Source: Akebia trifoliata (taxonomy: Eukaryota > Streptophyta > Magnoliopsida > Ranunculales > Lardizabalaceae). Taken from it: DNA of 64,000 nt. Where the stretch lies: the NCBI GenBank assembly GCA_017979445.1, contig CM030717.1, forward strand, positions 19,269,288 to 19,333,287, in the 5' to 3' direction. Below the pieces are notes generated by a model. It saw nothing but the letters and a program-made list of their open reading frames with translations, had not been told where the DNA came from and did no database searches. The translations under genes and the position numbers were made by a program. Below are positions 23,123 through 34,480 of this stretch, piece after piece; the stretch's first letter is position 1, and each line of letters starts with the position of its first letter.

Positions 23123-23142
23123 TGGGGACTCCACTGGGGACC
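23123..23142 (+). other. F1 primer-binding site
   Basis: TGGGGACTCCACTGGGGACC lies one base after the LTR end. It differs by one base from the usual Tat/Ogre site TGGCGACTCCACTGGGGAC, whose primer is reported to be tRNA-Arg. Confidence 0.85.
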
Positions 23143-23649
23143 ATTGAGGGTCAAACTTGAAAAACCCCAAGTATGGGAGCATTACCAGGATGACCTAGTT
23201 TTTTTTTTGTTTTAATTTAATTTAATTTTAGTTTTAGTTTAGTTTATTTTATTTGTTTATTTATTTATTTATTTTTTATGGCTCGATTATGGATTATTTG
23301 TTTGGACTTCGAGTATTTTGTTTTGGCATATTATTCTCTATGGCCCAATCGAGAGTTATTTAGAATGACCCTAAGTAATTAAAGAAATCAAGAGGTCTAA
23401 TTGAGGATGGATTGATGATTAATGAACCATGTAGGTTTATATATTTTTTTTCTTGTTGTTTTAGGGTTCCATTTTTAAGCATCGCTTTAAAAAAAATATA
23501 TATAATAATAATAAGAAAAATAAAATTTTTGTTTAAGGGTGGGCGATGTATCCTTCAACAACATTTTTTATTTATTTTTATTTAAAAAAATAAAAAATAA
23601 AAATTGTCTGTTAACAGCAACAATGGGCTGATATAGTTGGTGTGTAAGA

Positions 23650-24690
23650 CATAAAAACCAATTCTTTAAAAATCTCACATTTAAAAAAAAAAAAATTTTT
23701 TTTTTAAGGTTCTGTTTACAACAACATTGGGCTGGTGTGTAACAAGCAAAAATTGATTTTTTAAAATCTCACACCATCTTCTTAAAACGTTGATTCATTC
23801 GGTTTTCATCATTTTTAACAGAGACCGATTTAGTCTCTCTGATTCAATCGGTTGAAATCAATTTAGATCAACTTAAAATTTTACATAAGTCGGTGATTTC
23901 TATTGATTTAGAGGTTAGAACTAACAGTTCCTCTTGAAACCGATTCAAAGTAATGATTTCATTAAGAGAAAACCGGCCTCTCTTCCTTCAGTCAAAGAAA
24001 ATTTCGGAGTCTGCCGGCTCAGTTCATTAGGAAATTCAATTAATCAGAGTGAGTTGATGTGATATATATGGAAGGGAGAGAGAGAGAGTTAGAAAAATCG
24101 AACGTAAGAAGGTTCAAGATCTGTTCCTTTTGGTACCTTATAGAAGTTTGAATATCGATGATGAGCCCAGCTTCTCTTTTTGTTTCTGTCTAGTTCGTTC
24201 GATCAAGTTTTAGGATCATTTAATTTGGAATCAATGATCGGTACTTCGATATGAATTTCTTTTCCTCAAATATTATTTTTCCCGATTCAAACATGTTGGA
24301 ATTTTATATACGTTTCGGAGTGATTGTTGATACTCTTGAAACTTTTAAGATTTGGATTTCATCAGTTGAGCGGTTTTGAACTTCGAATGTGTTGTTTGCA
24401 AAGCGTGAACCATCCGATCAAGATACAGTTGTAAATAATAGAGTTAATTTTGGGATGCTTCTACAGTCTCCCAGTAATATTAATGATTTACTCGAGTTTG
24501 AGTCCGGGCAGGTTATCGAGAACATTTTTTGCTGGGTTCTTGATGTGTAGATTCTGACTTTCAATGAAAGTGCAAGTCCTCTGTTCCATCATTGGTGCTG
24601 GTTAGAATGCATGTTCGATGAAAAATCAGAACCTAATAAAAATAAAAAAATTTCAATTTTAGAGTACTCTTTAATGAGAGTTTTAGAGAA
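23650..24690 (+). other. Private cassette in F1 leader
   Basis: This segment of about 1.0 kb has no match in the F2 leader, although both flanks do. It has higher complexity than the flanks, a GA run and T-rich stretches, like a plant gene's untranslated exon. No coding sequence is identified. It may be captured DNA or a fast-changing leader part. Confidence 0.5.
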
Positions 24691-25479
24691 TTATTATTAA
24701 AACACCATTGTTTAGTTATAATGCACCGATCTAAATGTAAACAACTATATACTTTTGAAGATGAATGGTGTGTTGTAAGTAAACAACGGGTGTGCCAATA
24801 ATATCCCTCAATCTTATCCCAATTGTTGTAAAAAGACTAGTGACAATCTTTTCTTTAGCCAAGTAGTTTTTTTTGGCACACCATTTTCTCCTAATGACAC
24901 CTCAATTGTGAGCAATTAACTTGGCGATTTACATTAAAATTGGAGTGGCATTAGGAAAAAGTGGAATGCCATTATTAACTCACTTGATTAGTTGCACATT
25001 TTTTAGGATTTTGTTTTATTTATTTTTTTAGTATTTTTCTTTGAAGAAAAAAAAAGATTTCTTTTCTTTGAAAAATCAATTTAAAAAAAAAAGGATTTAT
25101 GCCTCTTCATCCTACAACCATCATGCCATCTTCAATCTAATACTCATTGAAATCTAAATTTATTTAGGATCACCCAAATATAATCCCTGATTGGACCATA
25201 AAAGAAAAAATCTTTTGGATTAAATAATGCACTTGACTCTGATTATTAATCTGTGTGGTGTACCTATTTATTTTCGTAATCTTGATTAATACATATGTGG
25301 GAATTGCTTATTTTGATCCTAATGTTGATGTGATTGGTTTGATTAAGATTTCTATGGAATCAACGTGGTGATGAAATGATTAGGCCCATGGGCCCATTTG
25401 TTTGGAAAAGGCCCTGGGCACACCCCATCCTGTTTTGCACACACCACATACACGTTTACTATTTTGTATGCTTGCATGT

Positions 25480-25840
25480 CCCAATATAGCCAACGTGGCA
25501 CTAGTGCATGGTCCGGTCTCTTCGAAGATGCGACGTCATTCATGAAAACCACAACTCCAATCACGTACCTTAGGGTATATAAAACTGGGCATCAGTACTG
25601 TTTGATCAGGTGACTCTGAAAGGTATATCGATGCACCCAGGCTGGAGCGACCTGAGCCTTTGACCTATTGTAAGCTGCACAGTCACATGTCCCGTTTGCC
25701 AACGTAGTACTAGTACATGGTCGGTCCCCTCATGGGATGCCAAACCATTTAGGAAAGCTACAACTCTTGACTCGTACTCATAGGTATATTAAAGATGATC
25801 CAAGTACATCAGTTGCACTTCTTGGTTAAAACTAGTGCTT
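25480..25840 (+). repeat. Imperfect tandem repeat in F1 leader, unit about 190-200 bp
   Basis: GCCAACGTGGCACTAGTGCATGG (25487) and GCCAACGTAGTACTAGTACATGG (25698) start two units. Both continue with AAAACC-ACAACTC, GGTATAT-AAA and GATCA-GT. A third, weaker unit follows near 26000-26080. A TATATAAAA word is at 25576-25584. The same units occur in F2 (30460-31130, minus). Confidence 0.7.
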
Positions 25841-26523
25841 AAACGAGATCCTACTCCTATGTACTACGGTACTAGGAGGATAGACTACGTCTATTCTAGA
25901 AAAGAGGTGATTTAAGAGTGTATTTGCTCAAGTATCGCGCGCTACCTCTGATCTGAGGATTAAACTGGCTGTTTTTGGCTTCAGAGAAGTGAGTTGAAGT
26001 TTTAAATTATCCCCTAGACGGTATATCAAATCAAGTCACCACGTACCGTCTGATTGAGTAACTCGAGAGGTATATAGGTGTACTTGGGCAAGGGTGGCCA
26101 GATAAAAAAGTATTGCACATAGTAAGCTTAAAGTCTAGAAACCTTTCCAATAGGTCACGACTCGAACTTATCATGGGTGTTCCCGAGTTGTTTATTGAAT
26201 GATGAATGTATACGAATGATGAGATCAAAATGTATGTATGAGATCAAAATGTTGCAATAACTCATAATGACCCAGTCCATCTTGACGCAACAATCATGAT
26301 TGGCCGGGCCATTTAAATCAAAATGAAAATCAAATTCTTTTCTAAATTCGAGTTTCAACCTATTTTCAAAGAAGAAAAGTGGTTTACAAAAGGAAAGTAT
26401 TTAAAAAAAATGTTCTCTAGAAAAAATATTTTCCAGAAAATGTTTTCCATAAGAACAAGATTTATCAAAAGAAAAAGTAACTGATATTTTACATGGACCT
26501 TGGAAGTGTACTAAAATACCCTT

Positions 26524-27702
26524 TTGTGTCAAACCAGGATGCTAGCCACATGCAATAACCCGATCGACCAGTTAGTCAAAACAACCATCATAGGGATGCA
26601 CCCTGTAGAGAAGATCAACTTTGGGAAATTCATGTTGAGGAGTGCTCTTTACTTCCACGAGTTTGAAATAGACTGGAACCTATTACGTGCTATGGCTAAG
26701 CGCTGGAACCCTTACCTTCATATATTTCATATTGGACATATGCACTTATGCCCCACTCACAAGGATTATTGTGGCATTATGGGGATATCCACTTCAGGAC
26801 CTCTAGTCAGGCCCTCATTGAAAACTAGATATTCTGGTGACCTCACCACAAGATTGAACATTTCAAAAAAAGAAGCCAAGGCCCTAGTCAATAACAGGAG
26901 ATTGGACTTAGTACATTTAATGGGCCCGTATTGCTCCCGCAGTCATCCCGTCAATGTAAAACCTGAAGCCTGGCAAGCCACTAGAGACTATCAATTATGC
27001 CTTGGAATCCTAAACCAATATATGCTGACCTCCAAAAGTGATGGCCAAACTATCCCTGAGTCCTTTATAGATATAGCCTCTCAACTCTTAAAGAAAGCCA
27101 GCCCTGTACCTCTTATCCTAGCTGAAACTTTTTTAGGTCTAAATGCCATAAAGAATGGTAAGAGGAAAAGCTTTAAAGGAAGCCCACACCTACTCTACAT
27201 GTGACTATGTAATCGTCTCAAAATTGTAGAGGTCCCCTCAAACCTCGAATATGGGCCAGAACATTTTTCTAAAAGAAACCTGTTAGTACGTCACAACTCA
27301 GTCAAGGCTTAGAGAAAATGGTTAGACTCTCGCCTTGCCCGTCACATCGGTTTAAGATGTCCTTGGTGGATGACTGATCCCCCTATTCTAGGAACCAAAG
27401 GATCCTACTACGTCCGTCTGATCGGTTTAGAAGAAATGTCTTTCTACCAACGTGCATTGATCCCAAAGCAATACGGCGTATCCATCGGGTTATCTCTGCC
27501 TCAGCACAAAGCTTTCTTCCTTCCCGAGCCATTGACTGAAAAATTAGTACATCTCATTGAGAAGGCTTGGAACAAACGCACCTTAGGCTGTCCAGACGAA
27601 CCAGCAGAATTCAAAGAGCCAGTTGTTAAAGCCAAAAGGATCAAGCCTGATAGCAATCATGATAACCATCAAGACAAAGCCAAGCGTCCATGTAAAAAAT
27701 AG
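26524..27702 (+). pseudogene. F1 ORF1: retrotransposon-associated protein upstream of gag
   Basis: One reading frame of about 392 codons has only two stops, at 27202-27204 and 27310-27312, both where F3 or the context suggests Trp (TGG to TGA/TAG). Conserved words are RWNPYLHIFHIGHMHLCPTHKDYC (26700-26775), LVRPSLKTRYSGDL, MGPYCSRSHPVN and ALIPKQYGVSIGLSLPQHKAFF. The aromatic, His- and Cys-rich N-terminal part resembles a domain of plant retrotransposon proteins that I would compare with DUF7745 or the plant mobile domain. The C-terminal end is basic (KRIKPDSN, KAKRPCKK). It has no transmembrane segment or enzyme motif that I can name. The start at 26524 is only the first ATG; the true start is uncertain. 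The homologue is F3 ORF1. Confidence 0.7.
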
Positions 27703-28002
27703 TTTAAGTCAGATTTGTTGAAAGATATTGTAATGAGAACGTTTCTTTGTCGATCATTTTCAATAAAGTTATTTTTCTTTTGAATAAACATTTATTTCCC
27801 TTTTGAATGATTATTGCGTGAATGAATTATTTAATGGATTGGTGCACAAACTTCAATAAAATGACTCATTAAAATGTTATCAAGGGGGTAACACTGAAAT
27901 TGATTAAATCTACCTTTGATGGGGTCATATAGGATTATCATTGCGCCCAAATTCAAGCGTCCACCTCCTAGTTGGAGTCATAAGTCCAGTCAGTTAGAAT
28001 GA
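27703..28002 (+). other. F1 spacer between ORF1 and gag
   Basis: About 300 bp of AT-rich spacer. On the F3 minus strand, a comparable spacer separates ORF1 and gag (38400-38700). There is no ORF. Confidence 0.5.
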
Positions 28003-28887
28003 ATGTCAATAACAAGTCAACAAGCAGAAATGACTTCAAAATCTGAGCTTACAGAGATCCGTAAGATTTTGATAGCTTTTGCCAATGATATCAACAATAT
28101 AAAAGGCAAAGTGGAAGTTTTAGAACAGATTTCAGAATCAACGGGCAATCCCCTTGATAATCCAAAAGGGAAAAGGGTTGAAGAAAATGTGACGAGACGT
28201 GCACATGAGTTCTTTGAGCTTGACGTAGATGAAGAATAGTTCGATGAAAATCCGGTGTTAGCTAACAAAATGTCTCAGTTAGAGTCAGCTATGAAAAGTA
28301 TAAAAGGTATCGATGAAATTGCAGCAGGCATTGAAGCTCTGAACCGCATCCCTAGAATTCATTTGCCAGAGAAGTTTGTGATGCCTACAATAGACAAGTT
28401 CAGTGGTGTAGATTGTGCAAAAACACATCTTAAGGTGTATGTTACTAACATGTGCACTATGGGGCTCAGTGATGAACAGATGACATTATTATTTCAGAGA
28501 ACTCTATCAGGATCGGCACTACGTTGGCTGATGTCTCAAGATCCAGTTACCGTAGGTACATGGAAAAAAATGTCAAAAGCTTTCTAGCATCAATATAAGT
28601 ACAGTACCGAGATTGAGATTTGAAGAAGGGATTTGGAATCAACTAAACAGAAGAACGGGGAGACGTTTATTGATTTCATTAGTTGTTGGAGAGCCAAGGC
28701 TGCCCAAATGTAGGATAGACCTTCAGAAAAGGAACAAGTGGCAATAATCCTGAAAAATCTTACACAAGGATATGCCCAACACTTGGTGGCTCAGTATCTT
28801 CCGACTTTTGAATCTTTATTACAAGCCGGAAGCCAACTCGAGGATGCTTTTGCCTCTGGGGTTCTTTCTAACCCCTCGGATAACTTG
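28003..28887 (+). pseudogene. gag: F1 gag, C-terminus truncated
   Basis: The frame starts MSITSQQAEMTSKSELTEI and runs through a helical region (MSQLESAMKSIKGIDEI). The gag core follows with HLPEKFVMPTIDKFSGV (28360), TLLFQRTLSGSALRWLMSQDP (28490-28545), RRDLESTKQKNGETFIDF and QYLPTFESLLQAGSQLEDAFASG. In-frame stops at 28237, 28585, 28619 and about 28711 fit CAG, CAG, CGA and TGG changed by C-to-T. The Pro-rich stretch and zinc knuckle that F3 still shows are missing, because the element is cut at 28887. Confidence 0.85.
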
Positions 28888-29600
28888 AAGTAACTTCTCA
28901 GGTTGCCTACGTACGCCAAATATTTCTTTTTATTTTGGGATCAAGTCAAAATGTAGTTCATACTTAGACTTCTCTCCCGAGGTTGGTTGGTGTGGTTTAG
29001 AAAGAAGAGGCTATTCATTTTTTTTAAAAGGCTGCAAGGGACTAAAGAAGGTTATCTTCTTCTTGGTAAGACAAGAAAATGGTTTGACTAAAGTAGGCGT
29101 CCTTTGGTGAAATGCTAATTGATTTGGTCAAGATTCTAGAAACTCGATGTTTTGATTGCTCTGTCGAGTATGATCTTCTTTTGAGAATGAATATTCTTTA
29201 GTCTTCTTTTGTGAAATCGAGTATGATCGAGTTTTTTGTATTCGACTATTCAACTCTTCTAGAACTTGAGAAAATCTTTTATTCTTTTATGAATGAGAAC
29301 TCTCCTCTCTTGAGTGAAAAACATTGTAGATCCACTTGTAGGTTTTAGCACCTTTGTCTATGATTTCAACTGCATGATTCTTAACTGATAATCTTTGATT
29401 TTGAAAATCACCATTGACTTTATGTCTTGATTTATGTTTTTGTACGATCCATCCTTATATCCTTATGAGACCATGCAAGAACATTGTTTAATTTGTCAAG
29501 TAAGTTTACTATTCTCTCATGGTCTCTTGAGGATAATGTAATACTGATTTGTACTTCTTGAGTGTACTCTTTAATTCCAATATCTATTAAGTTTGATTAG
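28888..29600 (-). other. F2 pol-linker remnant and 3' region
   Basis: The minus strand at 29430-29560 reads like the linker before RT (NLLDKLNNVLAWSHKD). It then passes, without RT, into the non-coding block also present in E (8590-9240), with TACGTAGGCAACCTGAGAAG at 28891-28911. The two copies share the same missing pol part. Confidence 0.6.
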
Positions 29601-30300
29601 TGAGTCCTAAGTCAATCCTCATGTTAGATATTATGCTCAAATCATTATTACACGTATGATAATCAGAAGTTTCTTTATTCTATTAGAATTAGAAAAACAT
29701 AGACTGACAAACTCAACTAAAACTCAAAAATTAAAGAGAGACTAAAGTAATTGAAAAGGTTGACGAAAAGTGAAGTAAAACTAAAAGAAACTCAGGGATG
29801 CTTATTTATAAAGCGGGGAGATCCTTATAGGCGGATGGACATAATACCATGTTGCAAGGGTAGACGTCTTAGACTTGATATTAGTATTTTGCCTAGATGA
29901 CTCTTTTGACGGACCCAAAGTGACATAAACAGGGGTTTAGAACGTCTAGGAGCAATTCTTACTTGAGTGGAAGTACACCAAGATTAACCATTGATTCTGA
30001 AGGTTTGACTCTTAACCACATGATTAAAATTTTGAAATTATCCCAAGTCTGATGGAAAACATTGAATCCAATTGCATTATAAGTCTATATAGACCAAGAA
30101 GGTGAGAAAGATTAGTCACAGGTCTACCCTTGATTGGGATAGAACTTTTGATCAGAAAAAATAATTTGACTCTAAGATCGAATCCTATTTGGTATAAAAT
30201 GGTCTGATTCTTTGAAAGTAAAACCAATTAGTCCAACCGGTTTGATGTTGATCAGTTTGATTCATTTGTTGATAAGGCAAATTGACTTACATTTCACACA
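29601..30300 (-). other. Unassigned 0.7 kb in F2
   Basis: This should hold gag or protease if F2 were complete. I see only one 67-codon ORF without similarity (30024-30227, minus) and no gag motif. The stretch may be deeply decayed or inserted. Confidence 0.4.
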
Positions 30301-33300
30301 TTGGGTAGGACCGATATTACGGGTCTAGTTTGAACGGTCTGGAGCAGTCCGTCCACTTTCCTGTTGGTTGGATTGATTAGAGCAACCCGGGAACACCCAT
30401 AGCCGGTTCGGGTCATAACCTATAGGAAGCTTCCTAAACTCTAGGTTTACTACGTGTAATGCAATTTATCTGGCCACCCTTGCCCAAGTGAACCTATATA
30501 CCTCTCGAGCGTATTCAATCAGATGGTACATGGTGACTTGGTTTGATATACCGTATATGTGATAATTTAAAACTCCAACTCACTTCTCTGAAGTTAAAAG
30601 GAGCCAGTTTAATCCCTAGTTGAGAGGTGGAGCACAATGCTGAGCAAAGGCCCTCTTAAATACCTCTCATCTATAATAGACGTAGTCTATTTCCCTTGTA
30701 TAGTAGGGTACAGCGGGGCAGGATCTTGTTTAGGCACTGATTTAGACCAAGAAGTGCAATTGATGAACTTGGATTATCTTTGATATACTGTATAGGTATG
30801 AGTCTAAGGTTGTAGCTTTCATAAATAGTTTAACATCCCACGAGGGGACCAACCATGTACTAGTACTACGTTGGTGATCGGGACATGTAACTGTGCGGCT
30901 TACAATAGGACAAAAGGTACAGGTCGCCCCAGTATGGGTGCATCGATATAGCTTTCAGAGTCACCTGATCAAATGGTACTGATGCCCCAGTTTTATATAC
31001 CCTAAGGTACGTGACTGGAGTTGTGGTTTTCATGAATGACGTTGCATCTCCAAAGAGACCAGGCCACGCACTAGTGCCACATTGGCTAGAAGAGACATGC
31101 AAGCTTCCAATGCAACAAAATAAACGTGCTAGTGGTGTGTGCAAAGAAGGGTGGGGTGTGCGCGGGGCGTTTTTCGAAATTAATGGGCTTGGAGGTCAGA
31201 TCAAACCACCAAAATATGGATATTAGAAAATGTGATCATACAACATAAATATCTAAAGCATCAAGATCAAGATTAAAGCATGCACATCAAAATGTATATC
31301 ACTTAAGATCATGGCATATTACGTAGACAATCAACAAAGATAACTCAACAATAATTAATCATCGACCAATCACAAAAACAAACTTTTTTTATATTATTTT
31401 TATGATCCAATCAAAGATCACTTTGAGCGACCCTAAACAAATCGAGATTCCAACAAATATTTGAATTGATGATAGAATGATATTTGTGGAAATGAGATTT
31501 TTTTTTAACAAAAGAACCCTTTTAAAAAAAATACTACTAAAAAAATTAAAAAAATAAAATCCTAAAAAAAAAAGGAAATTCGTGTAACCAACAAATTAGT
31601 CGTTACTATCATACCATCTTTTACTAATGCCACCCCAATCACTAAGTAATTGCCTATAATTGAGGTAACATTAGGGAAAATTGGTATGCCAACAAAAATA
31701 AAATAAATCTTTTTAGCCACACAGAGAGCTGCCAATAGTATTTTACAATAATTGAGATAAAAAATGAGATATTATTGGCACACCCATTGTTTACTTACAA
31801 CACACCAATTCCTTTGAAAATAGATATTTGTTTACATGGGGATTGGTGCGTTACAAGTAAAATTGGTGTGTTAATAACAACTCCCAAAGACTTTCATCAA
31901 TAAACTTCTTGCCCCTCTTTTTTTTTTTTTATAATTTTTATTTTTTTAATTTTTTTTGAGAGATCATACTTAACAATTTCTAAAAAAAATCATCAAATCA
32001 TGACCACTCACGTGTTCATGATGGTCTTGTGATTTTGCTTCCCCCATATTTAAAAGAGATTTAATTCATCTGATCTTGACTCATCAATAGTGGAAAAGAC
32101 ATTAAAAAATCCTTTGGAGAACCATAAAGAACCGAAAGAAAAATGTTTTAAAAAAAATCGTTAGAATTTGGGCTATCTCACACTAACTTTACTCATCATG
32201 GGTCCATACTAACTCAGTTTGGTTGGATTTGAGGTGATTCAGTCAGAGTACTCTGCGGAGGCACCACTGCGAATCAACTCAAAAATTCAGATTATTCAAC
32301 TTAGAAATTCGGTTAAGTCTGACCAATTTCCTCTCCCAGAAATCTATCAACTTCAAGCACCTATTTCTCAACAATAAGAAATTAATCGAACAATTTATGA
32401 GCTTGATAAATATCAATCTGATGTGCAATACGTCCATGGAGCTTCAGGCTACCTCTTCAAAGCCCTGTTCCATCATCGCTACTGTCCATGGCTGCTACAT
32501 CGTCATTAAATAACCATCTCGAGGCATCATGATGGGTTCCTTTATCTAAGGGTTGAAGGTCTCCTTGTTGAAGAGCTCCATCTGTGGCAGTCAAGACCCA
32601 TGTTGTTCTCCTTCACAGTAGGAAAACCAGATCATGTTTGAAGAATGGAGATACACCCCAGCTGTAAGGTATCATTTATGTAAGGATTTGATTTTCATCA
32701 AAGCTGCTTGTTGTGTGTTTGAGTTGAACAACACCCTCAGTTTCAAGTTCAGCAACGAATTGAACAGAGACAATTCCATAGAAAATGTAAGGTTTAACAG
32801 AGATCGAAGAGGAAATCTGTGGAGATGAAGCTTGCTTGGAATATCCTTGAAGGAAATAGAACCAACAGTTGGGATTTGGTAGTTTATTTCTTTGATTCGC
32901 AATTTGAGAATCGAAATCGAAGAGATGAAATTGAAAAGAGCAGAGAGAGAGAGAAACTTCTCTCTCTGTTTGCTAATTTTCTTCTTCTTCTTTGTGGAGA
33001 AGAGATAGAAAACAGAAAAAATGGATTTCTGCTAACGGCACACCACGCAAAAAAAAAATATTTTTTTTAATTTTTTTTCTTATTTTTTTCTTGGAATTCT
33101 ATCATCATCACGAACAACATTAAAAAATGCACTTTTTTGTATTTCTTAATGCATCACTCACAAATAATTTATCTTCACAACTTGCCACTTATACATAGTA
33201 ACGAGCTAAAAAAATTTCATTTAAATTTTTTTTAAATAAATAAAAAAAAATGGTAAAATCCATGACTCTCATCCCAATCACCATAATTCCATCATCAATT

Positions 33301-33543
33301 TATATGTCAATTTGAATCTTTCATTGTTTAGGGTCATCAAAAAGTGACCCTTAATTGGATCAAAAACAAAAATACAATACCCAAAATCCAAATAAACAAT
33401 CCACAATCAAGCCACGAAAATAAAAAATAAAAGATAAAACTAAATAAATAAATAAATAAAATCAACCAAACTAAATATAAAAAAACTAGGTTGATTTGGC
33501 AATGTTCCCATACTTGGGGCTTTTCAAGTTTGATCTTCAATAA
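30301..33543 (-). other. F2 leader, non-coding, with private cassette
   Basis: The LTR-near part (33070-33543) and the far part (30460-31860) match F1. The imperfect 190-bp repeats are present, and the word GGGTATATAAAACTGGGGCATC shortened here marks the best-kept unit near 30985-31000. ORFs at 30866 and 31011 are shadows of this repeat. Confidence 0.65.
31870..33055 (-). other. Private cassette in F2 leader
   Basis: About 1.2 kb of sequence has no match to F1, while both flanks match. On the plus strand it has exon-like composition, several ATG-led short ORFs (32634-32828, 32819-33070) and a GA microsatellite near 32940-32965. On the minus strand it includes a CT-rich run like a plant 5' UTR. 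No protein family is recognised. Confidence 0.5.
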
Positions 33544-33561
33544 TCCCCAATGGAGTCGCCA
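33544..33561 (-). other. F2 primer-binding site
   Basis: The minus strand reads TGGCGACTCCATTGGGGA one base after the LTR end, the Tat/Ogre type. Confidence 0.85.
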
Positions 33562-34152
33562 CTGAAAGCGCCCTCAATCCGTGAGGTGCGCGGATCCGCT
33601 TTTGATTTTTGAGGTTTGGGAGTTGCCACCTAGTTATTACGGTCTAGGAACCGAACATCGACTCTAAAAGAATATCAAAAGGATATAAAAAAAAAACTAA
33701 GTTCGGGGATCAAGTTACGGGGTTTGAAGGTGTTTGGCACCAACCCCGCCTGACAAACGTCGGTCGCTACTATTTTCTAAGAAGACTACATTGCTGAAAA
33801 GACCTAAATAAAAAATAAAAAATATTTACCTTGATGATCGCAACGGTGGTTCCCTCAGAGCTGACGGAGAGATTTCCTTGATTAATATTCCTTACTTCGT
33901 TCTATCACCGGATTCGTTTCAAATCTCCAAGACAAAGTACCTCCTTCTTAGATCTGAATCTTTCTTATTTATTTATGGATTTCTAGGTATTTTTGAAGGG
34001 TTCCTAGGTTTTTTTTGAACTAAAGTTGGGGTATGGATGTTAGGTAAGGAGTTAGGACTTCAAAATTAGGGTTTGGAAGAGGCTAGGGAAGCTTTTTGAC
34101 CTACTTTTCTTAAGATTTATTTTGACCTACGAGATTAGGGTGAGAAAACCCC

Positions 34153-34160
34153 TATTTATA
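34153..34160 (-). promoter_or_regulatory. TATA box in F2 LTR
   Basis: TATAAATAGGGG on the minus strand, equivalent to 22562 in F1. Confidence 0.65.
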
Positions 34161-34251
34161 AATATTTTTAAAGAGTTTTTTAGATAGAGTTAGAGTTAGA
34201 TTATATTTTTTTAGATAGTTTTAGAGTTTAATTAGAATTCTATTAGGGTAA

Positions 34252-34480
34252 GGGTTTGACTTTGGTCTTATTAGATTGATTAGTGTTTTGACTTAAGTCT
34301 CATTTGATTGACTAAAATTTAGGGTTTTGACTTAAGTCTTACTTGATTGACTTTATTTTAGGATTTTGATTTAAGTCTCACTTAATTGACTAGATTTTAG
34401 GATTTTGACTTAAGTCTCACTTGATTGACTAGATTTTAGGATTTTAACTTAAGTCTTACTTGATTGACTTGACTTAAAAA
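34252..34480 (-). repeat. Minisatellite inside F2 LTR
   Basis: Six or so units of about 33-38 bp with AAGTC-ACTTGATTGACT on the plus strand. Copy number and spacing differ from F1 and C. Confidence 0.8.

Larger units (their letters stand above)
23143..26523 (+). other. F1 leader, 3.4 kb, non-coding
   Basis: The leader starts with a segment shared with F2 (23143-23640), has a private segment (about 23650-24690), and then a second segment shared with F2 (24700-26350). The shared second part holds imperfect repeats about 190-200 bp long (25480-26100). No ORF resembles a known protein; the small ORFs at 25352-25613 and 26031-26358 lie inside the repeats. A GA microsatellite is at 24076-24092. 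Confidence 0.7.
21635..28887 (+). mobile_element. Tat/Ogre-like element F1, 5' half only
   Basis: F1 has a 5' LTR, a primer site, a 3.4-kb leader, ORF1 and gag. It stops abruptly at about 28887 in the gag C-terminus, where the minus-strand element F2 begins. The junction lies in a short shared stretch (GAAGTAACTTCTC). There is no pol and no 3' LTR. F1 shares its LTR, leader and gag with F2, F3, E and solo LTR C. Confidence 0.85.

Noticed and set aside
25352..25613. Pair of opposite 70-codon ORFs
   Set aside because: Both lie in the F1 leader repeat, and F2 has shadows of the same repeat on both strands (30866-31226).
32634..33070. Host gene exon in the F2 leader
   Set aside because: Composition is exon-like, but I recognise no protein family and cannot show splice sites. 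Listed as a private cassette only.
33337..33540. 67-codon hydrophobic minus ORF next to the F2 primer site
   Set aside because: Low-complexity T-rich leader; the homologous F1 leader (23143-23330) is not open in the same way.
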